Source: Rubrobacter sp. (lineage in GTDB: Bacteria; Actinomycetota; Rubrobacteria; Rubrobacterales; Rubrobacteraceae). From it: DNA of 15,247 nucleotides. Below the pieces are notes generated by a model. That model did no database searches, was not told the origin of the DNA, and worked only from the letters and a program-made list of their open reading frames with translations. The DNA is taken from the NCBI GenBank assembly GCA_016781705.1, contig JADDPV010000072.1, positions 1 to 15,247 of the forward strand, given 5' to 3'. This document shows positions 7,590 to 14,190 of the stretch, piece after piece (the first letter of the stretch is position 1; the number at the start of each line of letters is the position of its first letter). Made by a program: the position numbers and the translations under genes.

Positions 7590-8633
7590 ATGGACCGACA
7601 GAGAGTTCTCATCACCGGCGGGGCGGGGTTCTTGGGGATCAACCTCGTCCGTCACCTCCTGGAACGGGATTACTCCGTGGCCTCCCTGGACGTCGAGGAG
7701 TTCGACTACCCGGAGCGCGACCGGGTGGAGATCATAAAGGGCGATATCCGCGATAAGGGGGCCGTGGACCGGGCGATGGAGGGGGCTGACCTCGTGGTGC
7801 ACACGGCGGCGGCGCTGCCCCTGTACTCGGCGGAGGACATCCACACCACGGACGTCGAGGGGACGCGCAACGTGCTCGACGCGGCCATGCGACACGGGGT
7901 GGAGCGAGTAGTCCACGTCTCCTCCACGGCCGTCTACGGCATCCCGGACCACCACCCCCTCCACGAGACCGACCGGCTGGAGGGCGTCGGGCCCTATGGG
8001 CAGGCGAAGATACAGGCCGAGATGGTGTGCCTGGAGTACCGGGCGAGGGGACTCGTCGTGCCGGTCATACGGCCCAAGTCCTTCGTCGGGCCGGAGCGGC
8101 TCGGGGTGTTCGCGCTCCTCTACGACTGGGCGTACACCGGGCACAACTTCCCCATGATCGGGACAGGCAACAACCGCTACCAGCTCCTCGACGTCGAGGA
8201 CCTGTGCGAGGCCATCTACTTATGCCTCACGCTCCCCGAGGAGAAGGTCAACGACACGTTCAACATCGGCGCTGCGGAGTTCGCGACGATGAAGGAGGAC
8301 TACCAGGCGGTCCTCGACCAGGCCGGTCACGGCAAGAAGGTCGTCGGCTTCCCGGCGGCGCCCGCGATCTGGGGCCTGCGGCTGCTCGACGCCCTCAAGC
8401 TCTCGCCGCTGTACAAGTGGGTCTACGAGACAGCCTCCAAAGACTCTTTCGTCTCCACCGAGAAGGCCGAGAGAGAGCTCGGCTTCGAGCCCAGGCATTC
8501 GAACCAGGACGCACTGTTGAGGAACTACCGGTGGTACGTAGAGAATCGCGAGAGGTTCGAGAAAGCCTCGGGCGTCTCGCACCGGGTGCCCTGGAAGCAA
8601 GGCGCGATCGGGCTGCTCAAACGTTTTTTTTGA
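7590..8633 (+). CDS. NAD-dependent epimerase/dehydratase (extended SDR)
   Basis: A cytoplasmic Rossmann-fold enzyme of the extended short-chain dehydrogenase/reductase type, 347 aa. The nucleotide-binding motif is TGGAGFLG (9-16), followed by acidic Asp34 at the end of the second strand (SLDVEEF), which favours NAD over NADP. GDIRD (51-55) and HTAA (71-74) are the usual cofactor contacts. The catalytic set is Ser111/Ser112 (VSSTAVYG), Tyr136 and Lys140 (YGQAK). RPKSFVGPERLG, with QLLDVEDLCEAI further on, marks the sugar-nucleotide epimerase-like C-terminal half. The substrate cannot be told from sequence. UDP-sugar or other NDP-sugar epimerisation/dehydration is the usual role, although some relatives act on other ketones. 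The gene stands alone, with its own promoter upstream and a hairpin downstream, and is fully intact, unlike the genes to its left. Confidence 0.88.
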   Translation: MDRQRVLITGGAGFLGINLVRHLLERDYSVASLDVEEFDYPERDRVEIIKGDIRDKGAVDRAMEGADLVVHTAAALPLYSAEDIHTTDVEGTRNVLDAAMRHGVERVVHVSSTAVYGIPDHHPLHETDRLEGVGPYGQAKIQAEMVCLEYRARGLVVPVIRPKSFVGPERLGVFALLYDWAYTGHNFPMIGTGNNRYQLLDVEDLCEAIYLCLTLPEEKVNDTFNIGAAEFATMKEDYQAVLDQAGHGKKVVGFPAAPAIWGLRLLDALKLSPLYKWVYETASKDSFVSTEKAERELGFEPRHSNQDALLRNYRWYVENRERFEKASGVSHRVPWKQGAIGLLKRFF

Positions 8634-8665
8634 TCGCCGATGCGGTGAACCACCTCTCGTGAACG

Positions 8666-8706
8666 ATGCCGTGAGTTTCCGGGCCGGCGGAGCCCGGCCG
8701 CGGCAT
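8666..8706 (+). terminator. Nested hairpin after the epimerase gene
   Basis: CCGGGC (8679-8684) pairs with GCCCGG (8692-8697). This stem sits inside an outer stem, ATGCCG (8666-8671) with CGGCAT (8701-8706). It starts 33 bases after the epimerase stop. There is no U-tract, so termination is plausible but not proved. Confidence 0.45.
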
Positions 8707-8822
8707 GAAGAACCGTCCTTTGCACACCAACGCCCGGTAAAGCTGCGAGGTCTCACGGATTTTGGCTCTCGAGGGCTAAGGGGTGATCCAGGCGCCCCAA
8801 TTTACCGTAGAATGCTTTGTAG

Positions 8823-8892
8823 ACGGGTCGGCCGGGCTGCTGCGCTTTACCGCTCTTCAGCTGCTTTCACGTCATCCATACGGCCGGCCCGT
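8823..8892. repeat. 12-bp inverted repeat with 46-base interior
   Basis: ACGGGTCGGCCG (8823-8834) pairs with CGGCCGGCCCGT (8881-8892) at 11 of 12 positions, with the remaining position a T-G wobble in the plus-strand transcript. The interior includes smaller GCTG/CAGC complementarity. It begins 46 bases beyond the pgl stop. It could be an RNA structure, part of a terminator region, or a relic of a small element. Function is unknown. Confidence 0.4.
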
Positions 8893-8937
8893 CACCTTTG
8901 AGAGACTCGCCTGGACACCGGGCTTACGCTGCGGCCC

Positions 8938-9660
8938 TCAGCCAAGCAGGCTCGCCGCGGCACGATCCACCATCCACAGGGCGCCGCCGGCGGGCTGTAT
9001 CAGCTTCGCCGGGTAATCGAGCGGGTCGGCGTTCCCCCTGAGGATCTCCTCGAGGGTCTCGGCCTTCCCCTCGCCGGCGACCAGGAAGACGACCTTCCGC
9101 GCGGCGTTTATCGCCGGGGCGGTGAGCGTCAGGCGCGTCGTCTTAAGTTTCTCGACCGGGTTCTCGACGACGAGGCGGTCCTGCACGCCGAGCGCGGGGG
9201 TGCGGGGGAAGAGGCTCGCGGTGTGACCGTCGTCGCCGATCCCGAGCAGCACCAGGTCGAAGCGAGGCGTGCCGCCGAAGAACCCTTTCAACTCCTCCTC
9301 GTAGAGCGAGGCGGCCTCGGGCGGCGGGAGCTCCCCGCGCATCCGGTACACGGAGCCCACCCGCACGCGGTCCAGCAGCGCCTCGCGAGCCATGCGGTAA
9401 TTCGAGTCCTCGCTGTCCGGGGGGACGGTGCGCTCGTCGCCGAAGAAGAAGTGGATTTGGCTCCAGTCTAATCCATCCCGCGCTTGGCCGTGCTCGCGGG
9501 CGAGCACCTCGTAGGTCGTCTTTGGAGTAGAGCCCCCGGCGAGCGCGACGGTGAAGCGACCGGACGCTTCTATAGCTCTTCGGCCTTCTTCGACGAACAA
9601 GCGGGCGGCGGCTTCGGCGAGTTCCCGGGTATCTTGGTGGACATTGACGGTCGGGGTCAA
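8938..9660 (-). CDS. pgl: 6-phosphogluconolactonase
   Basis: The enzyme hydrolyses 6-phosphogluconolactone to 6-phosphogluconate, the second step of the oxidative pentose phosphate pathway, in the cytoplasm. At 240 aa it has the standard DevB/NagB-like length and motifs: ALAGGSTPKTTYEVL (39-53) in the phosphate-binding region, FFGDERTVPPDSEDSNYRM (72-90) and GIGDDGHTASLFP (140-152) with the catalytic acid/base His146. The start is TTG 9660. Its first bases overlap the opcA TGA (TTGA), and GAGG about 11 bases upstream could serve as ribosome binding site, so translation is probably coupled to opcA. It is the last gene of the gnd-zwf-opcA-pgl run, giving all oxidative-branch steps in one transcript. 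Confidence 0.93.
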   Translation of the reverse strand: MTPTVNVHQDTRELAEAAARLFVEEGRRAIEASGRFTVALAGGSTPKTTYEVLAREHGQARDGLDWSQIHFFFGDERTVPPDSEDSNYRMAREALLDRVRVGSVYRMRGELPPPEAASLYEEELKGFFGGTPRFDLVLLGIGDDGHTASLFPRTPALGVQDRLVVENPVEKLKTTRLTLTAPAINAARKVVFLVAGEGKAETLEEILRGNADPLDYPAKLIQPAGGALWMVDRAAASLLG

Positions 9661-10748
9661 CGGGACAGTATCCTCGCGGCGGTTATCAGGGCGGCCTCGT
9701 AGACCTCGTCGCGGCCGCGGTAGCGCAGCTCCTCGCCGACGAGAACCCCGAGGTCGAAGGTGCCGAGGTGGACCGTGCGTTCGCCGATCAGGTCTTCGCC
9801 CCGCATCACGGTGGCGCGGGCCTCGCGCAGCTCCCGGTGGCGCGAGACCTGGAAGCTGAGCTCCTCGGAGTACAGGCGCACCCGCCTGAGCTTCGCGTCG
9901 GGCGAGTTGGGGTCCATCGCCACGATCACCTCCCCGACGGGACCGAGGAAGTGTAATCTGTGTCCCCCGCCCGCCCTCGCGCCGAGGCGGGTGGCGGCGC
10001 GCAGCCTCCAGCCCAGCGTGGTGGCGAGCCAGCCGACGAGCAGGTGCGCCCGGCTCTCACCGCCCGGGCCGTACAGGACCTCGACCCTGTAGACCTCGTC
10101 TAGCGCCCCGGCCCGCTCCGGGGAACCGAACAGCTCCGCCAGCAGCGTGCGCCAGGGCGAGAGCGCGACCCACTGAAGGTCGCCGACGGCCGGTGTCCCC
10201 TCCTCCCCGATCAAGCCGGCCAGCTCCCCCAACGAGACTTCGGCGTCCCGCGAGGCGGCCGAGTCCAGGATGACCCTGTCGACCAGGGTCGCCATCGCGG
10301 CGAACTCCGGCGAGCGGGGGGAGAAGTGGCCCGGGTACCAGAGGAAGGTGGGGAGGTCCGGGATGAGGAGTGGGCCGGCGAGGCTCTCGAGGTGGTGTGC
10401 GGGGGGGCCTTCGGCGTGGACCGTCACCTGCTCGGCGCAGACCTGCGTTCCGCCGGTCCCGCCCCGGATGTTGCAGAACGCAGAGAGCCCTATGTCCAGG
10501 CGCGTCTCGCTCTCACCGGGATCGCAGATCAGGACTATCGCCCGCGAGGGGTAGCGGCCGGCCAGCTCCGAGACGCTCCTCGTCACGTCTTCGGCGGATC
10601 CCTCGTCGGTCACCACGATCAGGTTGAGGACGCTGGCCCGCAGGCTTAACGTCCCGTCCTCGTTCGCGCGCAGCCGGGCGAGCTCGCGCTCTATCTCCTC
10701 AACGCTCATCGCGCCGCCGCGAGGGGCGGAACGGCTCTCCCCGATCAC
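9657..10748 (-). CDS. opcA: Glucose-6-phosphate dehydrogenase assembly protein OpcA
   Basis: OpcA is the allosteric/assembly partner of glucose-6-phosphate dehydrogenase in actinobacteria and cyanobacteria. Its place after zwf and before pgl is the usual one. Recognisable family stretches are GTLSLRASVLNLIVVTDEGS near the N-terminus, YPSRAIVLICDPGES, a central CAEQVTVHAEG followed by LIPDLPTFLWYPG, the DLQWVALSPWRTLLAELF segment, and LLVGWLATTLGWRL. I chose GTG 10748 because it overlaps the stop of the small upstream ORF (GTGA) and has a G-rich tract a few bases before it. TTG 10769 and ATG 10709 (MSVEEIERELARL) are alternatives, and the ATG best matches the family start by homology. From GTG 10748 the protein is 363 aa, about the expected size. 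No frame breaks are seen. Confidence 0.9.
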   Translation of the reverse strand: MIGESRSAPRGGAMSVEEIERELARLRANEDGTLSLRASVLNLIVVTDEGSAEDVTRSVSELAGRYPSRAIVLICDPGESETRLDIGLSAFCNIRGGTGGTQVCAEQVTVHAEGPPAHHLESLAGPLLIPDLPTFLWYPGHFSPRSPEFAAMATLVDRVILDSAASRDAEVSLGELAGLIGEEGTPAVGDLQWVALSPWRTLLAELFGSPERAGALDEVYRVEVLYGPGGESRAHLLVGWLATTLGWRLRAATRLGARAGGGHRLHFLGPVGEVIVAMDPNSPDAKLRRVRLYSEELSFQVSRHRELREARATVMRGEDLIGERTVHLGTFDLGVLVGEELRYRGRDEVYEAALITAARILSR

Positions 10749-10939
10749 GGCCGCCCCCCCTGCCCGCAACGCCCCATCGGCTCGTCGGCCTTCGGCTCTC
10801 GAGTACGTCGCTCGCCGCCACCCGGCACCGCGAACCCAAACGAGGAGAGCTCCAAAGCGCTTTCGCTATACGCCGCCGGGGGCAGCGTCTCTCGCGCGCA
10901 GACGCCGCCGGAAACGGTACTTTGCCGATAGCCCTCCAT
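10745..10939 (-). CDS. Small ORF wedged between zwf and opcA (64 aa, doubtful)
   Basis: ATG 10939 overlaps the zwf TGA by one base (TGATG), with GGAGG 5 bases upstream. The ORF stop overlaps the opcA GTG (GTGA). Such exact packing on both sides is what a real operon gene would show. Against it, the product (MEGYRQSTVSGGVCARETLP, then ALELSSFGFAVPGGGERRTR) has no domain I recognise, and about a quarter of its codons end in A or T, clearly more than in zwf or opcA. It could instead be an untranslated spacer that contains a regulatory site (see the palindrome at 10854-10863), or a translated coupling peptide. I cannot decide from one sequence. Confidence 0.35.
   Translation of the reverse strand: MEGYRQSTVSGGVCARETLPPAAYSESALELSSFGFAVPGGGERRTREPKADEPMGRCGQGGRP
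10854..10863. promoter_or_regulatory. 10-bp palindrome AAAGCGCTTT, LacI/CcpA-type operator-like
   Basis: AAAGCGCTTT is a perfect palindrome with a central CG, the core form of operators bound by LacI-family regulators. It equals the inner ten bases of an ideal cre box (TGAAAGCGCTTTCA), but the outer pairs differ here (CC and CG). It lies in the zwf-opcA spacer, about 106 bases before the opcA start. Nothing in the window encodes a regulator, so binding is an inference. Confidence 0.35.
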
Positions 10940-12486
10940 CACGGCCTCCGCCATCTCCGCCCGTCGCGCCTCAAAAGCTCGTCGGCCTCTTCAGGCCCCC
11001 ACGTCCCCGCCGGGTACGAGGGGATCTCGCGCTCCCCGGACCAGGCGCGCATCACGGGCTCCAGGATCCGCCACGCGCCTTCGGCCTCGTCCGCGCGGAT
11101 GAACAGCGTCGGGTCGCCGAGCATCAGGTCCAAAAGGAGGCGCTGGTAAGCGTCCGGGGCTTCCTCCAGGAAGGCCGTGCCGTACACGAGGTCCATGTTC
11201 ACTGAGCTGACCTGGAACCCAGAGCCGGGGACCTTCGCCCCGATCTTCAGCGAGATGCCCTCCTCGGGCTGGACGCGCACGACGAGCACGTTGGGCTCCA
11301 GCCCTTCGGTCCCCTCGCGGGTGAACGGCGTGTGCGGCGTGGGGTGGAACTGTATGGCGATCTCCGTCGCCTTCTTGGGCAGCCTCTTGCCCGTCCTGAT
11401 GTAGAAGGGCGTCCCGGCCCAGCGCCAGTTGTCCACGAACACTTTGAGCGCCACATAGGTCTCCGTCGTCGAGTCGGGGGCGACCTTCTCCTCCTCGCGG
11501 TACCCGTCGACCTCCTCGCCCCACACCCAGCCGGAGGCGTACTGACCGCGCACGGCGTACTGGTCGACCTCGCCCTCCGGGATGGGCCGCGCGGCCTTGA
11601 GGACCTTCACCTTCTCCTCGCGCACCGACTCGGCGTCGAAGGCAACCGGCGGCTCCATCGCCGTCAGGCACAGGACCTGCATCACGTGGTTCTGGACGAT
11701 GTCGCGTAAGGCGCCCGCCTCCTCGTAGAAGGCGCCGCGCGTGCCGACGCCGAGGTCTTCGGCGACCGTTATCTGGACGTGGTCCACGTAGTGCTGGTTC
11801 CATACCGGCTCGAAGATGCCGTTGGAGAACCGCAGGGCCAGGATATTCTGGACGGTCTCTTTGCCCAGGTAATGGTCTATGCGGTAGATCTGGCCTTCCT
11901 CGAAGTAGCGTTGGATGTCGGCGTTGAGCTCCTTCGCGCTCGCGAGGTCCCGCCCGAACGGCTTCTCGATCACGAGTCGGGCGTACCCGCCCTCCTCCCC
12001 TTCGTTCATCCCCGCCTCGCCGAGCCGTTCGACGATGGTGGAGAAGAGGCTGGGCGACGCGGAGAGGTAGAAGATGCGGTTGCCCCGCGTCTTGCGCTCC
12101 TCGTCGAGCTCCCCGAGGAAGCCCTTTAGCTCCCGATACGTCTCGGGCTTCTTCGAGTCTCCGGACAGGTAGAAGATGCCCCTGGAGAAAGACTCCCACA
12201 CGTCGTCGCTGAAGCGGCCGGAGCGGTGCTTTTCCAGGGCCTCGCGCAACCTCTCACGGAACTCGTCGTGGCTCATCTCCGTGCGCGAGAGGCCGACGAT
12301 GGCGAACTGCATCGGCAGGCGGCGGCCCTGCGCGAGGTCGTAGAGGGCGGGGACGAGCTTGCGAGCGGTCAGGTCGCCGGAGGCACCGAAGATCACGATA
12401 ACCGCGGGCTCCGGAATGGATGGCAGGCGCGCCTCGTCTTTGAGGACGTCCGGCAGGGTGCGTGCTTTGGCCTGTGTCTGGGTCAC
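10939..12486 (-). CDS. zwf: Glucose-6-phosphate 1-dehydrogenase
   Basis: This enzyme oxidises glucose-6-phosphate to 6-phosphogluconolactone with NADP+, the committed step of the oxidative pentose phosphate pathway. Length is 515 aa, normal for the actinobacterial form. Visible landmarks are the coenzyme motif IFGASGDLTARKL (32-44), EKPFGRD (174-180), and the active-site signature RIDHYLGKE (202-210) with His205 and Lys209. The substrate-domain stretch RWAGTPFYIRTGKRLPKKAT follows, and then FQVSSVNMDLVYG near the C-terminus. The start is GTG 12486, with a GGAGG that overlaps the gnd stop (TAGGAGG) and lies 6 bases before it. The intergenic gap to gnd is 10 bases. Its partner protein OpcA is encoded downstream. 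The gene is intact and high in GC at third positions. Confidence 0.96.
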   Translation of the reverse strand: MTQTQAKARTLPDVLKDEARLPSIPEPAVIVIFGASGDLTARKLVPALYDLAQGRRLPMQFAIVGLSRTEMSHDEFRERLREALEKHRSGRFSDDVWESFSRGIFYLSGDSKKPETYRELKGFLGELDEERKTRGNRIFYLSASPSLFSTIVERLGEAGMNEGEEGGYARLVIEKPFGRDLASAKELNADIQRYFEEGQIYRIDHYLGKETVQNILALRFSNGIFEPVWNQHYVDHVQITVAEDLGVGTRGAFYEEAGALRDIVQNHVMQVLCLTAMEPPVAFDAESVREEKVKVLKAARPIPEGEVDQYAVRGQYASGWVWGEEVDGYREEEKVAPDSTTETYVALKVFVDNWRWAGTPFYIRTGKRLPKKATEIAIQFHPTPHTPFTREGTEGLEPNVLVVRVQPEEGISLKIGAKVPGSGFQVSSVNMDLVYGTAFLEEAPDAYQRLLLDLMLGDPTLFIRADEAEGAWRILEPVMRAWSGEREIPSYPAGTWGPEEADELLRRDGRRWRRP

Positions 12487-12496
12487 CGGCGGCCTC

Positions 12497-13420
12497 CTAC
12501 CGCTGCTCCGGGTACTTGGTGGACGACTCCTGTATGGCGTGTCCGCCGAACTCGCCGCGCAGGGCCGCGATGACCTTCATGGCGAAGGATTCGTCCTGGC
12601 GGGAGGCGAACCGGGCGAAGAGCGAGCCGGCGATGGTCGCGGCGGGTACGTCCTCGTTTATGGCCTCGATTATCGTCCACCGTCCCTCGCCGGAGTCCTC
12701 GGCGTAGCCGCGGATGCTCTCCAGCTTGCCTTCCTTCTCGAAGGCGCTCTCGGCGAGCTCGAGGAGCCAGCTGCGGACCACGCTCCCCTGGTTCCACAGG
12801 TTGGAGATGGCGCGCAGGTCGAAGTCGTACTGGCTCTTCTCCAGGATCTCGAACCCCTCGGCGTAGGACTGCATCATCCCGTACTCGACGCCGTTGTGGA
12901 CCATCTTGGTGAAGTGGCCCGCCCCCGCGTCCCCGAGGTAGGCGTAGCCGTTCTCCGGGGCGAGCGTCTTGAGCGCGGGCTCGACGTGCTCGTAGGCGCT
13001 CGCGTCGCCGCCGACCATGAGACAGTAGCCGACCTCGAGACCCCATATGCCCCCCGACGTGCCCGCGTCGAGGAAGCGCAGGCCCCTCTCCTTGAGCATT
13101 TCGGCGCGGCGGATGGAGTCGCGGAAGTACGAGTTGCCGCCGTCTATGAGGACGTCGTTCTCGTCCATCATGTCGGCGAACTTGAGGAGGGCCTGTTCGG
13201 TCACGTCGCCGGCGGGGACCATCGTCCAGATCGCGCGCGGCGGACTGAGTTTCTCTACGAGCTCCTCCATCGAGTAGGCGCCCTCGGCACCGTCCTCGAC
13301 CGCCCCGTCCACCGGGCCCGGCGAGCGGTTCCCCGCTACTACGCGGTGATCCCCGCTCCGAACCAGGCGCCGGACCATGTTGGCGCCCATCCTGCCCAAA
13401 CCGTAGATCCCTATCTCCAT
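12497..13420 (-). CDS. gnd: 6-phosphogluconate dehydrogenase, decarboxylating, short form
   Basis: The enzyme oxidatively decarboxylates 6-phosphogluconate to ribulose-5-phosphate. At 307 aa it is the short, roughly 300-residue form (YqeC/GntZ-like), lacking the long C-terminal domain of the E. coli enzyme. Motifs are the dinucleotide loop GLGRMG (7-12), IDGGNS (92-97), GTSGGIWG (120-127) and HFTKMVHNG (169-177) with catalytic Lys172 and substrate-binding His175/Asn176. The residues after the second strand are GNRS (30-33), like the NADP-type NRS/NRT of long-form enzymes, so NADP use is possible, although many short forms use NAD. The start is ATG 13420, since GGAGGG lies 5 bases upstream and MEIGIYGLGRMG is the family N-terminus. 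An upstream in-frame start at 13483 would add 21 unrelated residues. It is the first gene of the operon. Confidence 0.94.
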   Translation of the reverse strand: MEIGIYGLGRMGANMVRRLVRSGDHRVVAGNRSPGPVDGAVEDGAEGAYSMEELVEKLSPPRAIWTMVPAGDVTEQALLKFADMMDENDVLIDGGNSYFRDSIRRAEMLKERGLRFLDAGTSGGIWGLEVGYCLMVGGDASAYEHVEPALKTLAPENGYAYLGDAGAGHFTKMVHNGVEYGMMQSYAEGFEILEKSQYDFDLRAISNLWNQGSVVRSWLLELAESAFEKEGKLESIRGYAEDSGEGRWTIIEAINEDVPAATIAGSLFARFASRQDESFAMKVIAALRGEFGGHAIQESSTKYPEQR

Positions 13421-13611
13421 CGTCCCTCCCCAGTATAAGGCTCCGCCGGGCATCGCCGAAGCTCCTCTGGTCACGCGTCGCACAAGTCTACACCGGGGAG
13501 GGTTCCCACAGAAGCCCAGGCAGCAAACACAACCTTACGAGACCACCGCCCAAACTCCACCCACGGGCCGTTTGTCGGTCGGGTGAGGCCGCCGGGTCTC
13601 CCTGGCCGCCT

Positions 13612-13862
13612 TCAGGGACGAACGTGGAGCAAGATCTCCGCGCGGCAGGACGGGCAGGAGGGCATCTCGGGGTGGCCGCACTCGCAGGCGTGCCTGCCGA
13701 GCACGCCTGCGAGCGTCTGTGTCCGGAGCAAGGTCTCCATAAGCTCCCCTCAGATCTCCCCCCGCATCCGCCGCAGCGAGCCAGGGAGAGGCCTCCGCGT
13801 CGCACCACGCCCGCCTCGCGGTATGGACAGGCGACGCTGCAGTGGTGGTCTTGGGACGCCAT
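13612..13862 (-). pseudogene. Small zinc-ribbon protein, apparently frameshifted (or two tiny ORFs)
   Basis: A strong AGGAGG lies 6 bases before ATG 13862, which reads MASQDHHCSVACPYREAGVV, then LARCGGCGG. Near 13745-13763 the sensible reading moves to the frame of ATG 13740, which gives a 42-residue ORF with RTQTLAGVLGRHACECGHPE and SCPSCRAEILLHVRP, ending at TGA 13614-13612. Cysteine pairs CGGC, CEC and CPSC suggest zinc binding. The 42-residue part has high third-position GC, while the continued first frame past the break fills with rare AGA codons. One missing G in the run at 13745-13749 or nearby would join both halves into an 83-residue protein. Alternatively ATG 13740, preceded by GGGGAG, starts a separate peptide. 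It lies upstream of gnd on the same strand. Role unknown. Confidence 0.5.
13681..13713. repeat. Perfect 13-bp inverted repeat inside the zinc-ribbon gene
   Basis: CTCGCAGGCGTGC (13681-13693) is the exact reverse complement of GCACGCCTGCGAG (13701-13713), with a 7-base loop. On the coding strand it spans codons for LAGVLGRHACE. There is no T-tract. Like the repeat at 5461-5498, it lies within a gene whose frame is broken. Confidence 0.75.
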
Positions 13863-14190
13863 CGGCTCCTCCTCTTGTTCGATGCGGTCTTTGCTCTTCC
13901 ATAATGCTCAGTCCGGGGATCTGAGCGACCAGAACGTGACGCCTTTCGCGGGCCCCGCGGACGGGGGGAGACAATAACCACCCGGGCATGGGTCCGAAAG
14001 GGGCAGGTGTTGTGCGCCGCGCTGGAACCGCCGCGGCGTACCCTGCTTGCGTCGAGGTTGGTGGCCTCACCGACGCTAATAGCGATGGGAGGACCCTGGC
14101 TTCGACCGAAGCCTGCCGTCAGGGCCCCGTTGTTGGCGGGTCGCTCGCCAGGGCGACGGCGGCCCGCCTTCGCGGCGTCGTGCCAACGGG
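13863..14190. other. Intergenic region after lysE, with a strong stem-loop at 14091-14127
   Basis: No credible gene is seen in these 328 bases. On the minus strand, reading away from the LysE gene, the sequence folds into a stem-loop: GGCTTC pairs with GAAGCC (14098-14103 with 14108-14113, 4-base loop). An outer stem of GGGCCCT with AGGGTCC (14127-14121 with 14097-14091, one G-U pair) is separated by a one-sided bulge. It begins about 63 bases after the LysE stop and may be its terminator. A small dyad CGCTAATAGCG lies at 14074-14084. I tested it by eye against known riboswitch consensus shapes and saw no match. Confidence 0.5.

Larger units (their letters stand above)
8634..8937. other. Convergent intergenic region, 304 bases, no gene seen
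   Basis: This region lies between the 3' ends of the epimerase gene and pgl. It holds the nested hairpin at 8666-8706 and a second dyad at 8823-8892. No frame has a convincing ribosome binding site together with the high third-position GC of the real genes. Its local base composition is less GC-rich than its neighbours. I see no tRNA or recognised RNA. Confidence 0.6.

Noticed and set aside
13432..13437. TATACT before gnd as a -10 box (minus strand)
   Set aside because: A start 7 bases downstream would remove the GGAGGG ribosome binding site, and no -35 lies at the right spacing.
12359..13438. 359-codon plus-strand open frame opposite gnd
   Set aside because: Antisense to a complete 6-phosphogluconate dehydrogenase; no ribosome binding site or domain.
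13488..13862. Reading the zinc-ribbon region as one 124-residue protein in a single frame
   Set aside because: After about residue 37 the frame fills with rare AGA codons and low-quality sequence, while another frame gives high third-position GC and a CPSC motif.
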